From Simmondsia chinensis (Eukaryota > Streptophyta > Magnoliopsida > Caryophyllales > Simmondsiaceae), in assembly GCA_018398585.1 (NCBI GenBank), contig JAGTTD010000022.1, forward strand, positions 12,315,501 through 12,379,500: a DNA stretch of 64,000 bases. The letters are read 5' to 3'. Position numbers and translations under genes: made by a program. The notes beneath the pieces were generated by a model. The model saw only the letters and a program-made list of their open reading frames with translations. It did not search any database and was not told the DNA's origin. Each line of letters starts with the position of its first letter. Positions within the stretch are counted from its first letter, which is position 1. Of this stretch, positions 45,540-58,342 are shown one piece after another.

Positions 45540-45746
45540 CCACCTGCACTCTCCACAGCACTCTAAATTGATTTTCTATTTCACTTTAAAGCCCTCTCTT
45601 TCTCTCTCCCCCCCCCCCAATTTTCTTCTTCATCCTCATCAATCGTCAATTCTGAGGAAAACGCAAGCCATTTCCATTCAGCCAAAAACAACAAAAAAGA
45701 AGAAACAAAACTGCTTTCTACAGCCAAGGAATCTCTCTCTCTCTCT
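45540..45746 (+). other. Putative 5' UTR exon of coiled-coil gene
   Basis: CT-rich leader (CCTCTCTTTCTCTCTCCCCC) ending in a consensus donor CTCTCT|GTGAGT at 45746/45747. It would splice across a 5.9-kb intron to 51684. CT-rich leaders with long 5' UTR introns are common in plant genes; the link is inferred. Confidence 0.55.
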
Positions 45747-48269
45747 GTGAGTTTTTCCTTTCCTTTTTTTTTTTTTTACCAGATTCAGCTCTGTATATGC
45801 ATTTTGATCCTCTGCTTTACTTTTTATTCTGATGCTTATAACTGATTTTAATCACGTTGTTTCTGTTTGATGATCATCAGCGTTTTTTCTTGTTTATTTT
45901 CATGTTTTTTTACTTTTGTTTCTGATGCTTATTAGTTATGGTAATCCAGTTGATTCAATTTGATGATGATCGGTGGTTTCTGTTGTTTATTTTGACGTTC
46001 TGATGATGATTTGATCTTTTGATTAGTGTCACTGTATATGCAATTTAATCCTCTTCTTTACTTTTGATTCTGATTCTTACAACTGATTGTAATCAAGTTG
46101 TTTCAATTTGATGAGGTTCGGAATTTTTTGTTGTTAATTTTGATGTTCTGGTGATGATTTCATCTTTTGATTAGTGTTATTGTATATGCATTTTTGATCC
46201 TCTGCTTTAATTTTGAGTTTTGATTCTGATGCTTAGAACTGATGCTAATCCAGTTGTTTCAGTTTGATGATGATCGGAGGTCTTTGTTGTTTATTTTGAT
46301 GTTTTGTTTGTGATTTCATCTTTTGATTCTCATGCTAAGAAGTGTTGATGATTTAGTTAGTACAGTTTGATGATGATCTGTGATTTTTCTTGTCAATTTT
46401 GCTGTTGTTCTTGATTTGATTTTTCTAGTTTGTTCTACTTTACATGCATATTGAGCAGATCCTTTGCGTTTTATTGTTCCAGTTGTTTCAAGCGATGAAG
46501 ATTTAGTCCTTAGTGTTCCACTATGACTAAGTTTTTCTGATGTATTTCACTTTATATGCATTCTGAGCAGCTAGTTTTTCGTTTTTATGTGCCGATGCTT
46601 TGAAATTATGATGATTTATTTGTTAAAATTTGATTACGATCTGTGATTTTGTTGCTGATTGTGTTCATTCTTTGAATTTTGTTATTTAGTTCATCTGCTA
46701 GGTTTTCGTTGTTTTATCTTCTGAATTAATTTATCAAAAAAAAACAAAACTTCTAAATTACTTATTCTTGATTTGAATCAATTGTGTCATGCTCTTGATG
46801 AGTATTTCATCTCCTCTTCATCAATATAATTGTGCTTTTAGTTGTAGAGAAAATTACGATAGTCATACTTATACAAAGGATATAGTTATTTTTAGGGCAA
46901 ATTTGTTATTGTCATAGCAAAATCATTATTTCTAAGATAATTTTATGGCTATTACTTTTGTAAGTTACTTTATTACTATGAGAATAATAATTTTTACTTT
47001 ATTCATAAGCGAAAAAGAGAGAAATGGGAAAAAAATAATTTTGGGTTTTTAATTTGTAGAATAATGGTCGGATGCTTTTCATTGAAGCCGAGAAAGTGCT
47101 GGTTCTCGTGCTTCTTTTCTATTTTCTATGAGTGAATTTGTTTTTCCTTCAACTCTAATTTCTATGTGTACAACTATTGATGTCTTTTGGGATCCACAAA
47201 TATTGATTTTCATTTGTATGTGTTTTATTATTTTGATATTCTAAATTAAATACCTTTGAGATTTTTTCCCCCTTTAATTCAAGTTGCTAGTCCTTTTCTG
47301 GTTCATATCGATTTTAATTTTTTACCTTCTTCAATTTAATTGTATGGTAGAATCTTTAGGCTTCGTTTGTTTTGACAAAAAGGCCTTTCCACATTAGTTC
47401 TACTGATTCTTTGCATAATTTTATAGTAACAACTATAAATATAGAAAATATTTCCCTCTATTGACTTTCTCTCAATGAGATGAAAAAACATTTTCTTTCA
47501 TAGGATGTTTTCTACGATGATCTTGTGTCGATATCTTAACCAAGCCTAAACCTCATTAGAATTTATAGAAGGAAGCAATTTTTCTTTAGCTAGAAATAAG
47601 AACAAAGTTTTGATTGAAAGTATTTTATAAAGAAAATTTTCTATAAATAAAATGAAAGGGGTTCATTTCATTCGAAGTTATCAAAACTAATCAAAGGTCA
47701 TCCCACAACCATTGATGACGAAAACAAATGATCATGTTTTCTTTTTCCTAGCCAAGCAAAAGTATAAAATAAAATATCTCAAGTTCAAATCCCTTTTACA
47801 ATCATTGATAATATTAGTGAAGGTCATTGCCCATGGAAACCCAAAAAGAAAATGGAATTGAATGAGAAAAAAAAAAGTAATATTATTATCATGGCAAAAT
47901 TGTTATGACCAGAGTAAGATTGTAATTTTCAAGGTAATTATATGACTCTCATTGTTTATAAATTAGATTATTGATATGGTAATAACAATTTTTGTCCTAT
48001 TAATAATGACTTCAAAATAATCTCATTATGTATCCCACGGATCACGCGGTTATCAATCTCATAACCAGCGAATTTTTTTGTTTATGGTGCATAACTGGGT
48101 CCACCATTGGCATGCCAAACCATAGTTCTTTCCTTTTTACTTTTCTGTTTTCGTTTAAGACCCTTATAATTTTTTTTTTGGGTCACTATTAAGACCCTTA
48201 TAATTTTTCTATAGGATGGTTTCTCTTTCCATGAAGCACATTTTTCTATTAATCTTATGATTGTTTTAT

Positions 48270-48658
48270 GGGTTATTTACACCAAAGGCTCCTGTATTTT
48301 TCTCATTGTGTCAATTTTGTCCTTATACTTTTAATTGTGTCAATTTAATCCCTCTACAATTCAAATTGTGTCAGTTTAGTCCTTCACTCAAATTCAAGTT
48401 AAGTTATTGACGTAATTTTTTTATGGCACAATTACATTAGATGCAAGTAATTTACTAAAAATCCACCCTTTGACTCAATTTAACCCAACCCATGGCCGAA
48501 CCATTAAAAATTTTCTTTAAAAACCTAACATAAATTTTACTCCAAGTTCCAAATTGACACAATAGCAATTGTAGAGGGACTAAATTTATACACTTAAAAG
48601 TACAAGGATTAAATTGACATAATGGACAAAGAACAGAGACTATTGATGTAAATAACCC
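48270..48658. mobile_element. Mutator-type MITE, 389 bp, copy 1
   Basis: Ends GGGTTATTTACACC and, on minus, GGGTTATTTACATC; flanked by perfect 9-bp duplications TTGTTTTAT (48261-48269 and 48659-48667). Long inverted arms (~150 bp) contain TTGTGTCAATTTAATCC words. It lies in the leader intron of the coiled-coil gene. Confidence 0.88.
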
Positions 48659-48839
48659 TTGTTTTATTTATATTTAGTTTTCCCCTAATGATGTTAATTG
48701 CATATCTAAGTACATAATTGAATTTGGTTTTTGCTAGAACTTACTAACGGTTATGGGTTTTCACCTGACAATTTAAGGATTCAATTATTGCTAGATCACA
48801 CTTATTTGATCGAGAGGTTTGCATTATCCAAATTTATAA

Positions 48840-49210
48840 GCCAATGGTAGGTTGTGAATGAGACAAGTTGAGTTTGAGGTTGTCTGGCTCACCAACATCA
48901 AGCTCTTGTCAGGCTCAACTCGAAGCTTGCTAAGCTAGTAAACTTTGGGCTTGAGCGTAGCTCGTCACAACCTTGAATTCGGATAAGCTAGTTGAGCTCA
49001 AATTTAGATTGGGAAGTCCCTAGTTAAGCTCATCTTGTTTATGCTCATTTATGTTTGATATAAGTGCTATTTAAGTTGAAGCTCCAGTCACTTAAGCTCG
49101 AAGTTGGCCCAAGTAGATACATTTGTATGGAAGTTGACTCATTTAGGGTTTTTTAAGCCATCGAGCCTTCAAGCATGAGCTTTACCAGGCTCATTTATCA
49201 ATATGCGTTC
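48840..49210. repeat. Degenerate AGCTC/GCTTGAGC-rich block
   Basis: Irregular recurrence of GGCTCAACTCGAAGCTTG-like words, related to 15660-16170 and 56530-56940. Confidence 0.55.
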
Positions 49211-50206
49211 ATCTAATAACTTAAACTTTTGTGGTAGTTCATTTCTTGATGAATTGTGTATCTTTATGGTAATACTTTGATGAGCTAGTGGGGCAAGATG
49301 GTGAAATATTAACGTCCATAGTGACTAATGAGGCAATGAAGCATTTTAGACTCATAGGCATCTAGCCTGCCGTTTAGAGATATGTGAACTCTGAAGAATA
49401 TCGAGATGCATCATCTCAGCTTAAATTAACTTAGGCTTCATGCTGTGGGAGGGTGAACATTTTCCATGCAGAAATTTTTTTTTTCTACTAAATATTTTAT
49501 TTGGGAAATGTTCTTTTATTTAAAATTTTTGCTTGCTTAGTTAAGAAAAATAATTTCCTTATCTGTCTTTATATGATATTGGTGCTTGATCAAGTTGAGC
49601 TTAAAGTGAGATATAAGGCATAAAATTATGATGGAAAATATTTTTCAGTTCCGTGAAGGAAAATTTCTTTTTCTCTCTTTGAGTGGAGGTCAACTTCTTC
49701 TCCATGGAGGAAAACATTTTTCCTTCAAGAAAAAAATTTCTACTTATTTATACAATAAAACTGTAAGAATATGATGAAAAACTTTTCTATCAAAACTGAC
49801 AAAGTCTTAAGTTCATAAAAAAAGTATTTCTCTACAATGGGGGCCCGCTGCTTTTTAATAATCAGGTCTTTAGTCACTATGAAGAAAGAATTAAATAGAA
49901 TATTCTATAAGATGACCGTCCATTCTCATGCCTTGGAAAATTGATAGTTTGCCTGCTTCTGATGCATCACGCCACGAAACCTTCGATTAGCTACTGTGAC
50001 TTCTGATACTGACTTCTATACGCAAAATGGTGCTATATTGATATGAAAATTTCATAATATTTTGAAAATTTTGGGTGTTTAAGATTTAGAAATTCAACAA
50101 CTTAAGCACGTGTATGGTACTAGGAAAATGTAGAGGAAATAAATATGAAGAAAATACGTAAAATATCAAAGTAATTTTAGAAATATTACTTTCTTGTCCA
50201 AAGAAT

Positions 50207-50451
50207 AAGGAAAGGAAAGGATCATACCCAGTGCCTCAAGGGCTCCCGCCTACGCAGGGTCTGGGGGGGCGGATGTACGCAGCCTTCCCCCTTCAGGGTG
50301 TTAACCTGTAGAGAGGCTGTTTCCCAGTGCCCCTAACCTGAGGGTGAGGACTTCCCAGGAGGTCACCCATCCTGGTACTACTCTCGCCCAAGCATGCTTA
50401 ACTTCGGAGTTCTCATGAGATCCGGTGACGGCGTGTTGGTGCCTTCTTTGG
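50207..50451 (-). mobile_element. Full-length 5S-rRNA-derived SINE, copy B
   Basis: 245 bp on minus between perfect 17-bp duplications TTTCTTGTCCAAAGAAT (50190-50206 and 50452-50468). The 5S part reads ACCGGATCTCATGAGAACTC, AAGTTAAGCATGCTTGGGCG, AGTAGTACCAGGATGGGTGA and CCTCCTGGGAAGTCCTCACC. The 3' domain is as in copy A, ending GCCCTTGAGGCACTGGG. It lies in the leader intron. Confidence 0.92.
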
Positions 50452-51707
50452 TTTCTTGTCCAAAGAATGAGAGGAAAATTTCAGGAAATTTGAAGGGGTT
50501 CTAAACAAGAGTTTCATTTGTTTGTACCGAGCTGCACCGGGCAAAAGACTGGCAAGACGGAGCAACTACCGGGGTGATTTGGGCTTGGGCTTTTTCTAGT
50601 CTGGTTCGAATTTCAACTCAGAATGATCTTTTGACATTTCAAATACATTTATTACTTTAAACTTTACATGAACTCGACCAGACATAAGACTGGTAACACC
50701 CAAACCAACGACAGTGGATTAGACTAAACAATATACGACTCCATCCTGGTCTTAGGTGAAAGTTTCCTATCTAATCTAGGTTGAAGTACAAGGCCGATAC
50801 TTAAACATTTTGTTTGCATCGCCCGCTCATTTTAGTAGATGTACCAATAAATTTTAATAAGGATTTTCATGTGTTATTTAGGATACACGCCCAAATGATT
50901 ACATGGTCCAGAAAGCAATGCTGCGGCCCAATAGGAATGGATTTAAATTCTATAATGGACCCAACTTTGTATTGTAAAGGCATCGGCGAAATCAATATCA
51001 TCTCTATCTTTCTCAACTTTTTCTTTTTCAGTCAATTTACTGCTTTATTAGTTTTAGTCTATTTCCAATTTTAGATCATAACATGTTTTTTTATCTCTAG
51101 ATCATAACAATTCAGGTAAATTCAAATGCGTGACACTGGTATTATGGGGCATGGGGGGAAGACAAAACTTATCAATTATACAAATAGTTCTGACAATTAG
51201 ATTTGGATTTTCTCACCTAAAAGTGCGCACACTGCACACTACAGGTGGACATTTGTAACGTAAAATATCAAGATGGTAACGTTTGTCCTGATCTAGTTCT
51301 AACAAAAACATAAAAATTATTCCATGTAGGTGGCATGGTTCTGCCACAAACACCCTGTTATTTTGCATATTTTAACACGAGCAATATCATGACGAGGTAA
51401 TTTATACATTTTGCATAGTTTCTAACATGTAAATGGATCTATAAATGTTTTGACAAATAAAATACATGTATACATTATGAAAGCTATTACATACATAACA
51501 TTGTCAACGACCAAGGTAATTTAATTTAGTTTATTGTCATTTTATTTTTGATCCTGATGCAATGTCTTCCTTGTTGGGTAGAATGCCTTCCGCTTTTTAA
51601 AGCTAAACAACATACCTAGTAACTAAATCGATGTACAAATAGTTGATGATCTTGTTATTACATCAAAAATCGATGCATTTCAGGTGTTAGACAAAGCATT
51701 CTGATAC

Positions 51708-54700
51708 ATGGAGGAAGAGACACAAGCTCATCAAGGGGTACCAGTGATTGAGGTTCCCGAGAAACTTCAAAATGCTACAGATCCCATTAAGGTATGTAGC
51801 TTTTTGCTTGCATGTACTATTAAGATCAAGTTGATTTCTAGAGTTAGATATCATACAAACCCCTACCTCCTAAACTATTTGTTTTGAAATCAAAATGATC
51901 CCTTGACTTTTAATTGCATCAAACACACTTTCAAACTATAAATTTGTATTACTCGATAAACTTGGTTACTAGCGTTGGCGCATCCAATGTATTACACTGG
52001 GGGGCATGTGATCCAAATGAATTTTAGAAAAAATACATTATTGGATATTATATGTAGTCTATTAATTTGTATAAAAAACTAAATTACCCCCGAGTATTTT
52101 CAATTTTTCCTTAACGTAATTTTTTTTTGCTCCTAAAGATCTGAAATGTTTGTAGGTCATAAATAGCACACAATGATGTCATTATGTATTATACTTGAAT
52201 TTGTTTAACATAAATTATATACACAAAAATATTACTCCAACCATAGTTCAAATATGTCCTAGTGAACAAAATTTATGGATCCACCACTAATAACTAGTGG
52301 GGTGTACTTGATAAAATTAAAAGTTGAGGTGTCAGTTTAATTACAAGTAATAGTCCAGGGTGCTCTGGGTGTTTACCCATTCCAAAAAAATGTTGCCTCT
52401 ATGGTGCTGCACAACCGTTGATCTTTTGCGGCTTGAATGTGAAACTTTTTTTTTTTTTTTTTTTTTTAATAATCAGCGACAAAGTGGCATTACAAAACAG
52501 AGACTTGAGTCAAACCCGTATTAATTTTGAATGTGAAACTTTATGGCAGGAAAATGGAGAAAAGAAAGAAGCGAAAGAAACTTCCTTGGACGACCATGAT
52601 GGAGAATTCATTAAGATTGATAGGGAGACATTAGAAGTGAAAGAAAGCGCTGAAGCCAAGCCCAAAGAGGAGGAAAAACCAATTGATATTTCCGTCAGTC
52701 GGGAGCTTCTAGAAGCGCACGAGAAGGTAAAGGAACTTGAACTAGAGTTGGAAAGAGTCACCGGTGCATTGAAGGATGTGGAATCACAGAACACTCAGTT
52801 AAAGCACAAGACCACATTGTCTGTGGAGGAGTTGGAGGTAAGTGGGAAGAAGTATGAAGATCTTGAGCAAAAACACAAGAAACTACAACATGAGATGGTC
52901 GAAGCCGAGGGGAACTTCAACCAGAAGCTGCAAATGTTGCAAGAGACACTGGAAGATCACGTTTCGAAGCACAAGGAGCTTGCTGGCGTAAAAGAATTAT
53001 ATGACGTGCTTAATTTGGAGTCTGAGAGCTCGAAGAAGATGGTTAAGGAGTTGGAAGAAGAGTTAAAAGCGCGCACCATGGAATTCGAAGATTTTGTCAA
53101 ATCATCTCATTCGAAACTCGAGGATGCTGAGAAAAGGGTGAACGATTTGGACTCATTACTGGCGTCTAAGAAGTCCAAGATCGAAGAACTCGAAGAGGAC
53201 ATAAAGGTGTTGAAGATGAGGTGTGTTGATGCAGAAGCAGAGTCAAAGAAGCACTTTGGCATGGTATCTGAGGTCACTGAAGAACTCGAGAAGCTCCGGT
53301 CATCAATTTTGACACTCGAGAATTCGTTACAAGTGGCTGGTGAAAAAGAAAAGGCTTTGATGGAGTCATTAGAGGAAATGAAAGGGGGAAAAAGAAATGC
53401 AGAAGAGGCATTAAATAGTTCCACCAATAAGCTTATTGAAGCTGAAAATTTGCTTGAAGCATTACGTGTGGAACTGACTCAAACACAGAAGACATTGGAA
53501 GGTGTCGAAAATGATCTGAAGGAAGCGGGACTGAGGGAAAACGAGATCATCGGGAAACTGAAGTCCGCTGAGATTCAACTTCAAGAGCAAGGAAGTCTCA
53601 TTGAACAAGCTACATCCAGAAACACGGAACTCGAATCTCTTCATGAATCTTCCAAGAGAGATTTTGAGTTGAAAGTGCAAGAAGCCATGACAAATTTCAC
53701 TGACAAGGACTCTGAGGCAAAATTGTTGTATGAAAAGATTAAGAGTCTCGAAGAACAGTTAGCTGAAGCGGCTCAAAAAACCGCAAATTTGACTGAAGAA
53801 CTGCAGCAGAGTTCTACGAAAATCATTTCCTTAGAAAATAAAAATGAAGAGCTCAAAAGGACGCTTCAACAAGTTGAAGACAAGGCGTCGCAATCACTTT
53901 CAGATAACGAACTTTTGGCTGAGACAAACACCCAGCTGAAGAACAAAGTTGGCGAGCTTCAAGAGTTGTTAAACTCTGCTTATGATGAAAAGGAAGCTGC
54001 TTATCGGGAGCTTGCTTCTCACATGAATACCATCTCAGAGTTGACGGACAAACATTCAAGGTCTTTCGAAATTCACTCTGCATCCGAAGCTCATCTTTTG
54101 CAAATTGAGAAAGAGTTGAAAGAAACAGTTGATAAACTAACAGACAAGGAGTCAGAAGTGAAGGAGTTGAACGAACGGCTTAGTTCTCTTGAGAATTCAC
54201 TAGAAATGGCAAGCGAAAAGGAAACGAATTTGACAGAATCATTAGGCGAAATGAAAGGGGAAAAGCGAAATGTAGAAGAGGCATTGAGCAATTCTACCAA
54301 TAAGCTTAATGAAGCTGAAAATCTTTTAGCTGAAGCAGCTCAAAAAACCACAAATTTGACTGAAGAATTGCTGCAAAGCTCTACGAAAGTCGCTTCATTA
54401 GAAAGTACAATTGAGGAACTCAGAAAGACGCTACAGCAAGTCGAAGAACGAGCCTCACAATCGCTTTCTGAGAACAAACTCTTGGCAGAGACGAACACCC
54501 AGCTGAAGAACAAAGTTAGTGAGCTTCAGGAGCAACTAAACTCTGCTTATGATGAAAAGGAAGCCACTTCCCAGGAACTTGCTACCCACATGAACACCAT
54601 AACCGAGTTAACTGACAAGCATTCAAGATCCTTTGAACTCCACTCTGCAACCGAAGCTCGTCTCTTGCAGACTGAGACTGAGTTAAAAGAAACAGCTGAT

Positions 54701-55669
54701 AAACTAACTCATAAGGAGCTGGAAGTGAAGGAGTTGAAAGAACGGCTTAATGCTCTTGAAGAGCTGCAAACTAAAGTGGGTCAGGTTGAGACGCGCAATG
54801 AGGCGTTGGCCGAGGCAAATATGAAGCTCACTCAGGATTTGGCTTTGGCAGAGGCGGAACGTAATGACCTCCAAGCGCGTCTCTCGCATGCCATTACTGA
54901 GAGAGAAGATGCAATGGCACAGCTTGACGTCGCCCAGGAGCTTTCTTTTGAAAGGGAAAGGCTTCAATCTGAGGTATGTTGAAGTCTTGATATCTTCTTA
55001 TTGATGTAGCAAAAAAAAAAAAAAAAAATTCTCAATTTTATTTCTCTAAAACTGAAAAGTAATAAATTACAAAGCTATATTTATATATTTATACTAATTG
55101 CAAAGTTAGTATTGGATCACTAAGGAGATAAATATTAAATATGCTAGGAAAATGCTTTCCTAGAAATTAAAAAAAAAAGAAACACTAAAACAAATGAAGA
55201 TTTACAAAATATTCTATCAAATAACCTAATATATTCTAAAATTATTAAAAAAATTTCTTCACGTTGCATCACTTATGTAATTAGATCTTTGCATTGAATC
55301 AAACAAAGACCATTAACAAAATGACAAAATGGATTTTGATGTAGACATTATGCCATTGACTATTACATAAAGATACTTCATCAATAACAACAACAACAAC
55401 AACAGACCCAGTGTCTCAAGGGCTCCCGCATAAGCGGGGTCTGGGAGGGGTGGATGTACGCAGCCTTACCCCTTCAGGGTGTAACCCTGCCGACATAAAG
55501 ATACTTCATAATAGTCTCAATAATGTATATATTTATTAAAGCAAATTTATGTTTGTATTATATGTATAAACTTTCGAAGTTATACAAAAATTAAGAGTTG
55601 TCTAATTATTTTTTGCAAATACAACAACAGCAAACCCAGTGTCTCAAGAGCTCCCACATATGTAGGGTC

Positions 55670-55726
<57 letters not shown>

Positions 55727-58311
55727 AGGTGCTATCCTAAAGGTAAAATGTTTAAAAGCAACTTATGAATGCTGAAAAAACCTATTTCAACGGCTGAAAC
55801 CCATTATATAACATCTGTGACACCTTAAAATCATGACATTGGTGCGACCATAAACCACGATCGGATTTCATAAATCTCTGTAATTTAATCTCTCGGTCTT
55901 GGGCCCCATTTTTTTCTTTTTTAGTGGTTATGGACAAACTCTTAAAATTTCTTCTGACATATAAGGTATCTGCGGCTAAGGAGGAGAAAAAGAAGCTTGA
56001 TGAATCCAAAGAGGAACTTCAAACTATGTGTACCCAGCTTGAAGGACAACTCAAGGAATGCAAGGCAAATGAAGAAGCTTTAAAATCTGAACTGCAAAAT
56101 CTTCGTATTGAGGTTACCGAGAAATCTGCATTGCAGTCAAAATTGAAAGAACTTGAAGAACAATATCTGACATCCGAGACTCAATTGATGGACCAGGTAC
56201 TATTAAAGGCTCCATTTGGTTCAACAGAAAATATTTTTCTTACAGTAAATTTTTCTTCATAAATATTTTCAATTAAAAATATTTTTTCTTAAAAATTTGT
56301 CTGAGGTTCCCGCTTGACCAATTGAGGTTGAAATGAAGCATATGAATGAGATTACAACAAAAAACGTTTTTCAATCCTTGAAAGAAAATGTTTTCTCCTT
56401 TAGTTGAGGAGAAGTCAATTTCTCCTCAAAGAGGAAAACATTTTCCGAATTTGTGGTTGTTGCTATGAAGTAAAGTAAAGAAACAATTGAACTGAGATGG
56501 AAAATATTTTCCGTCAAAACAAATGGAGCCAAGATGTTGATCATCTGAGCCCATTAGGCTAAAGCCTCGGCTCGCTAAGATTTTGCTCAACCCAAATATA
56601 GCTAGACTTACTAACCCAGGAGACTTTAAGCTTGACCTAGCCTGTCATGAGCTCGAGCTGCAGTTGGATTGGTTCAGCTCAACCCCGGTTAACAAGCTTC
56701 AACACAATCTTGTTTCTTCAGGCTCACTATGGCTTGACTAAAGCTTGTTCAGGCTCATGCTAAGTTCACTAAGTTTTAACTTGGCTCATTGAGGCCCATT
56801 TAAGCTCATAATATAGCTCGAGACTCATTTAGGCCCTCAAAACACCAAACCTGAGCTTGACTGCCTCGAACTCAAAATGAGCCGAGCCGTCAAGCTTAAT
56901 GACAAGTTTGTGATCAGACTCAGCACATTTTGCACTCCTATTTATTGCAAAAGAAATGCATAATGTTAGATGCGATTTGTCTATCTACTTCCGGGATAGG
57001 TGAATTTATTATGTGAGGTTTTGTAGATTAAAAGTGTCGAAGAAGAAGCTGCTGCAAGAGAGGCTGATTTGACTTCCCAGTTAAACAATCAAGTGAAGAA
57101 AAATGAAAAGATTGTGCAACTTGAACAAGAGCTGCAGCTCTCCCAGACAACCATTAGTGAACTGGTGAGCACATTCTCTTCACTTTATACCTTTTCCGGA
57201 ATCTTACTAGCATGGAATCAAAGTATGACCGTTTGGTAATATATGTTGAGCTCGTCATAGCAGTTGCATAATGATAATTTCGTAACAGTCTTTGTAATGC
57301 ATATATGTTTATTCCATTTAGTATCACTTAGGTATCCTGAGGTTAAACATTTATCATCTAGGCAACTCAACTTTTGACATGAAAATATATATAGTGAGGT
57401 ATCTTGAGGTTTAAAAATTCTACCACTCAAGTTCCCGAAGCTTAGAATATTTATTAATCAGACACCCTCTTTCAAAATTAGTGGAATTTTTTTGGAAAGT
57501 GTTGACGTGGAACATGATTTTGATCATATATTTCTCTGTCAAAATCTAATGATTCTTTTTTTACCCAGAAAATTCTAATACCACACATTATTTTGGTAAT
57601 TCATTGGTATCTTCTATTAGAATCTGGTGGATTTTTATTGTAATTCGCTAAACAATGATGTACCGCATATATATTATCATAATCATATACCACATTAGCA
57701 GTTTCGAGTAAAAAGTGGCTTGATTATTAGAAATAAATCAAATTTGGTATAGGGTACTTACGTGACAAAAACCGCAGGTACATTATTATATATATTGAAT
57801 TGTAAATGCTCAAATTATAGTGTATCTAATTGATAAATTCCTTTATAAAAATCAATGATTGTATTGCCATAACATTCATGCTACAAACAAAAAAGTTTGA
57901 AAACAATTTATGCTCCTTAAAAGCCAAACAATCCATTACATAACCTATGCAACGCAATTCCCCATGAATCACAAATCACAATTTATTTGATTCGATGAAT
58001 ACTAGCACTTTCATCAATCATACTTGAAGACAAAGTAGCCATTAGATTCTTGCATGGGAACCTTACATGACTTTTCACTTGATAGATCATGTAGTTGGCT
58101 AATGACCATGTTTTATGATTAATTTAATTAACGTTCGAGTTCAATATGTTTCAAGGGCTATTTTGAAACTAAATCCGTCATACTTGTTTTTTTTACTATC
58201 ATACTGGGGACAAAAATAAACATGTTAGCGTAATTTACCTTAGCATATTATAAATGATTTTTTATGTATCTATATTTTACAAGATTTTCTTGCATCGTCA
58301 TATTTCTATAA

Positions 58312-58342
<31 letters not shown>

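Noticed and set aside
52418..52549. ATG at 52418 as start of the coiled-coil protein
   Set aside because: The first residues translate a poly-T intron end. The acceptor GGCAG|GAA and the upstream exon with ATG 51708 join in phase 0 and give the expected N-terminus.
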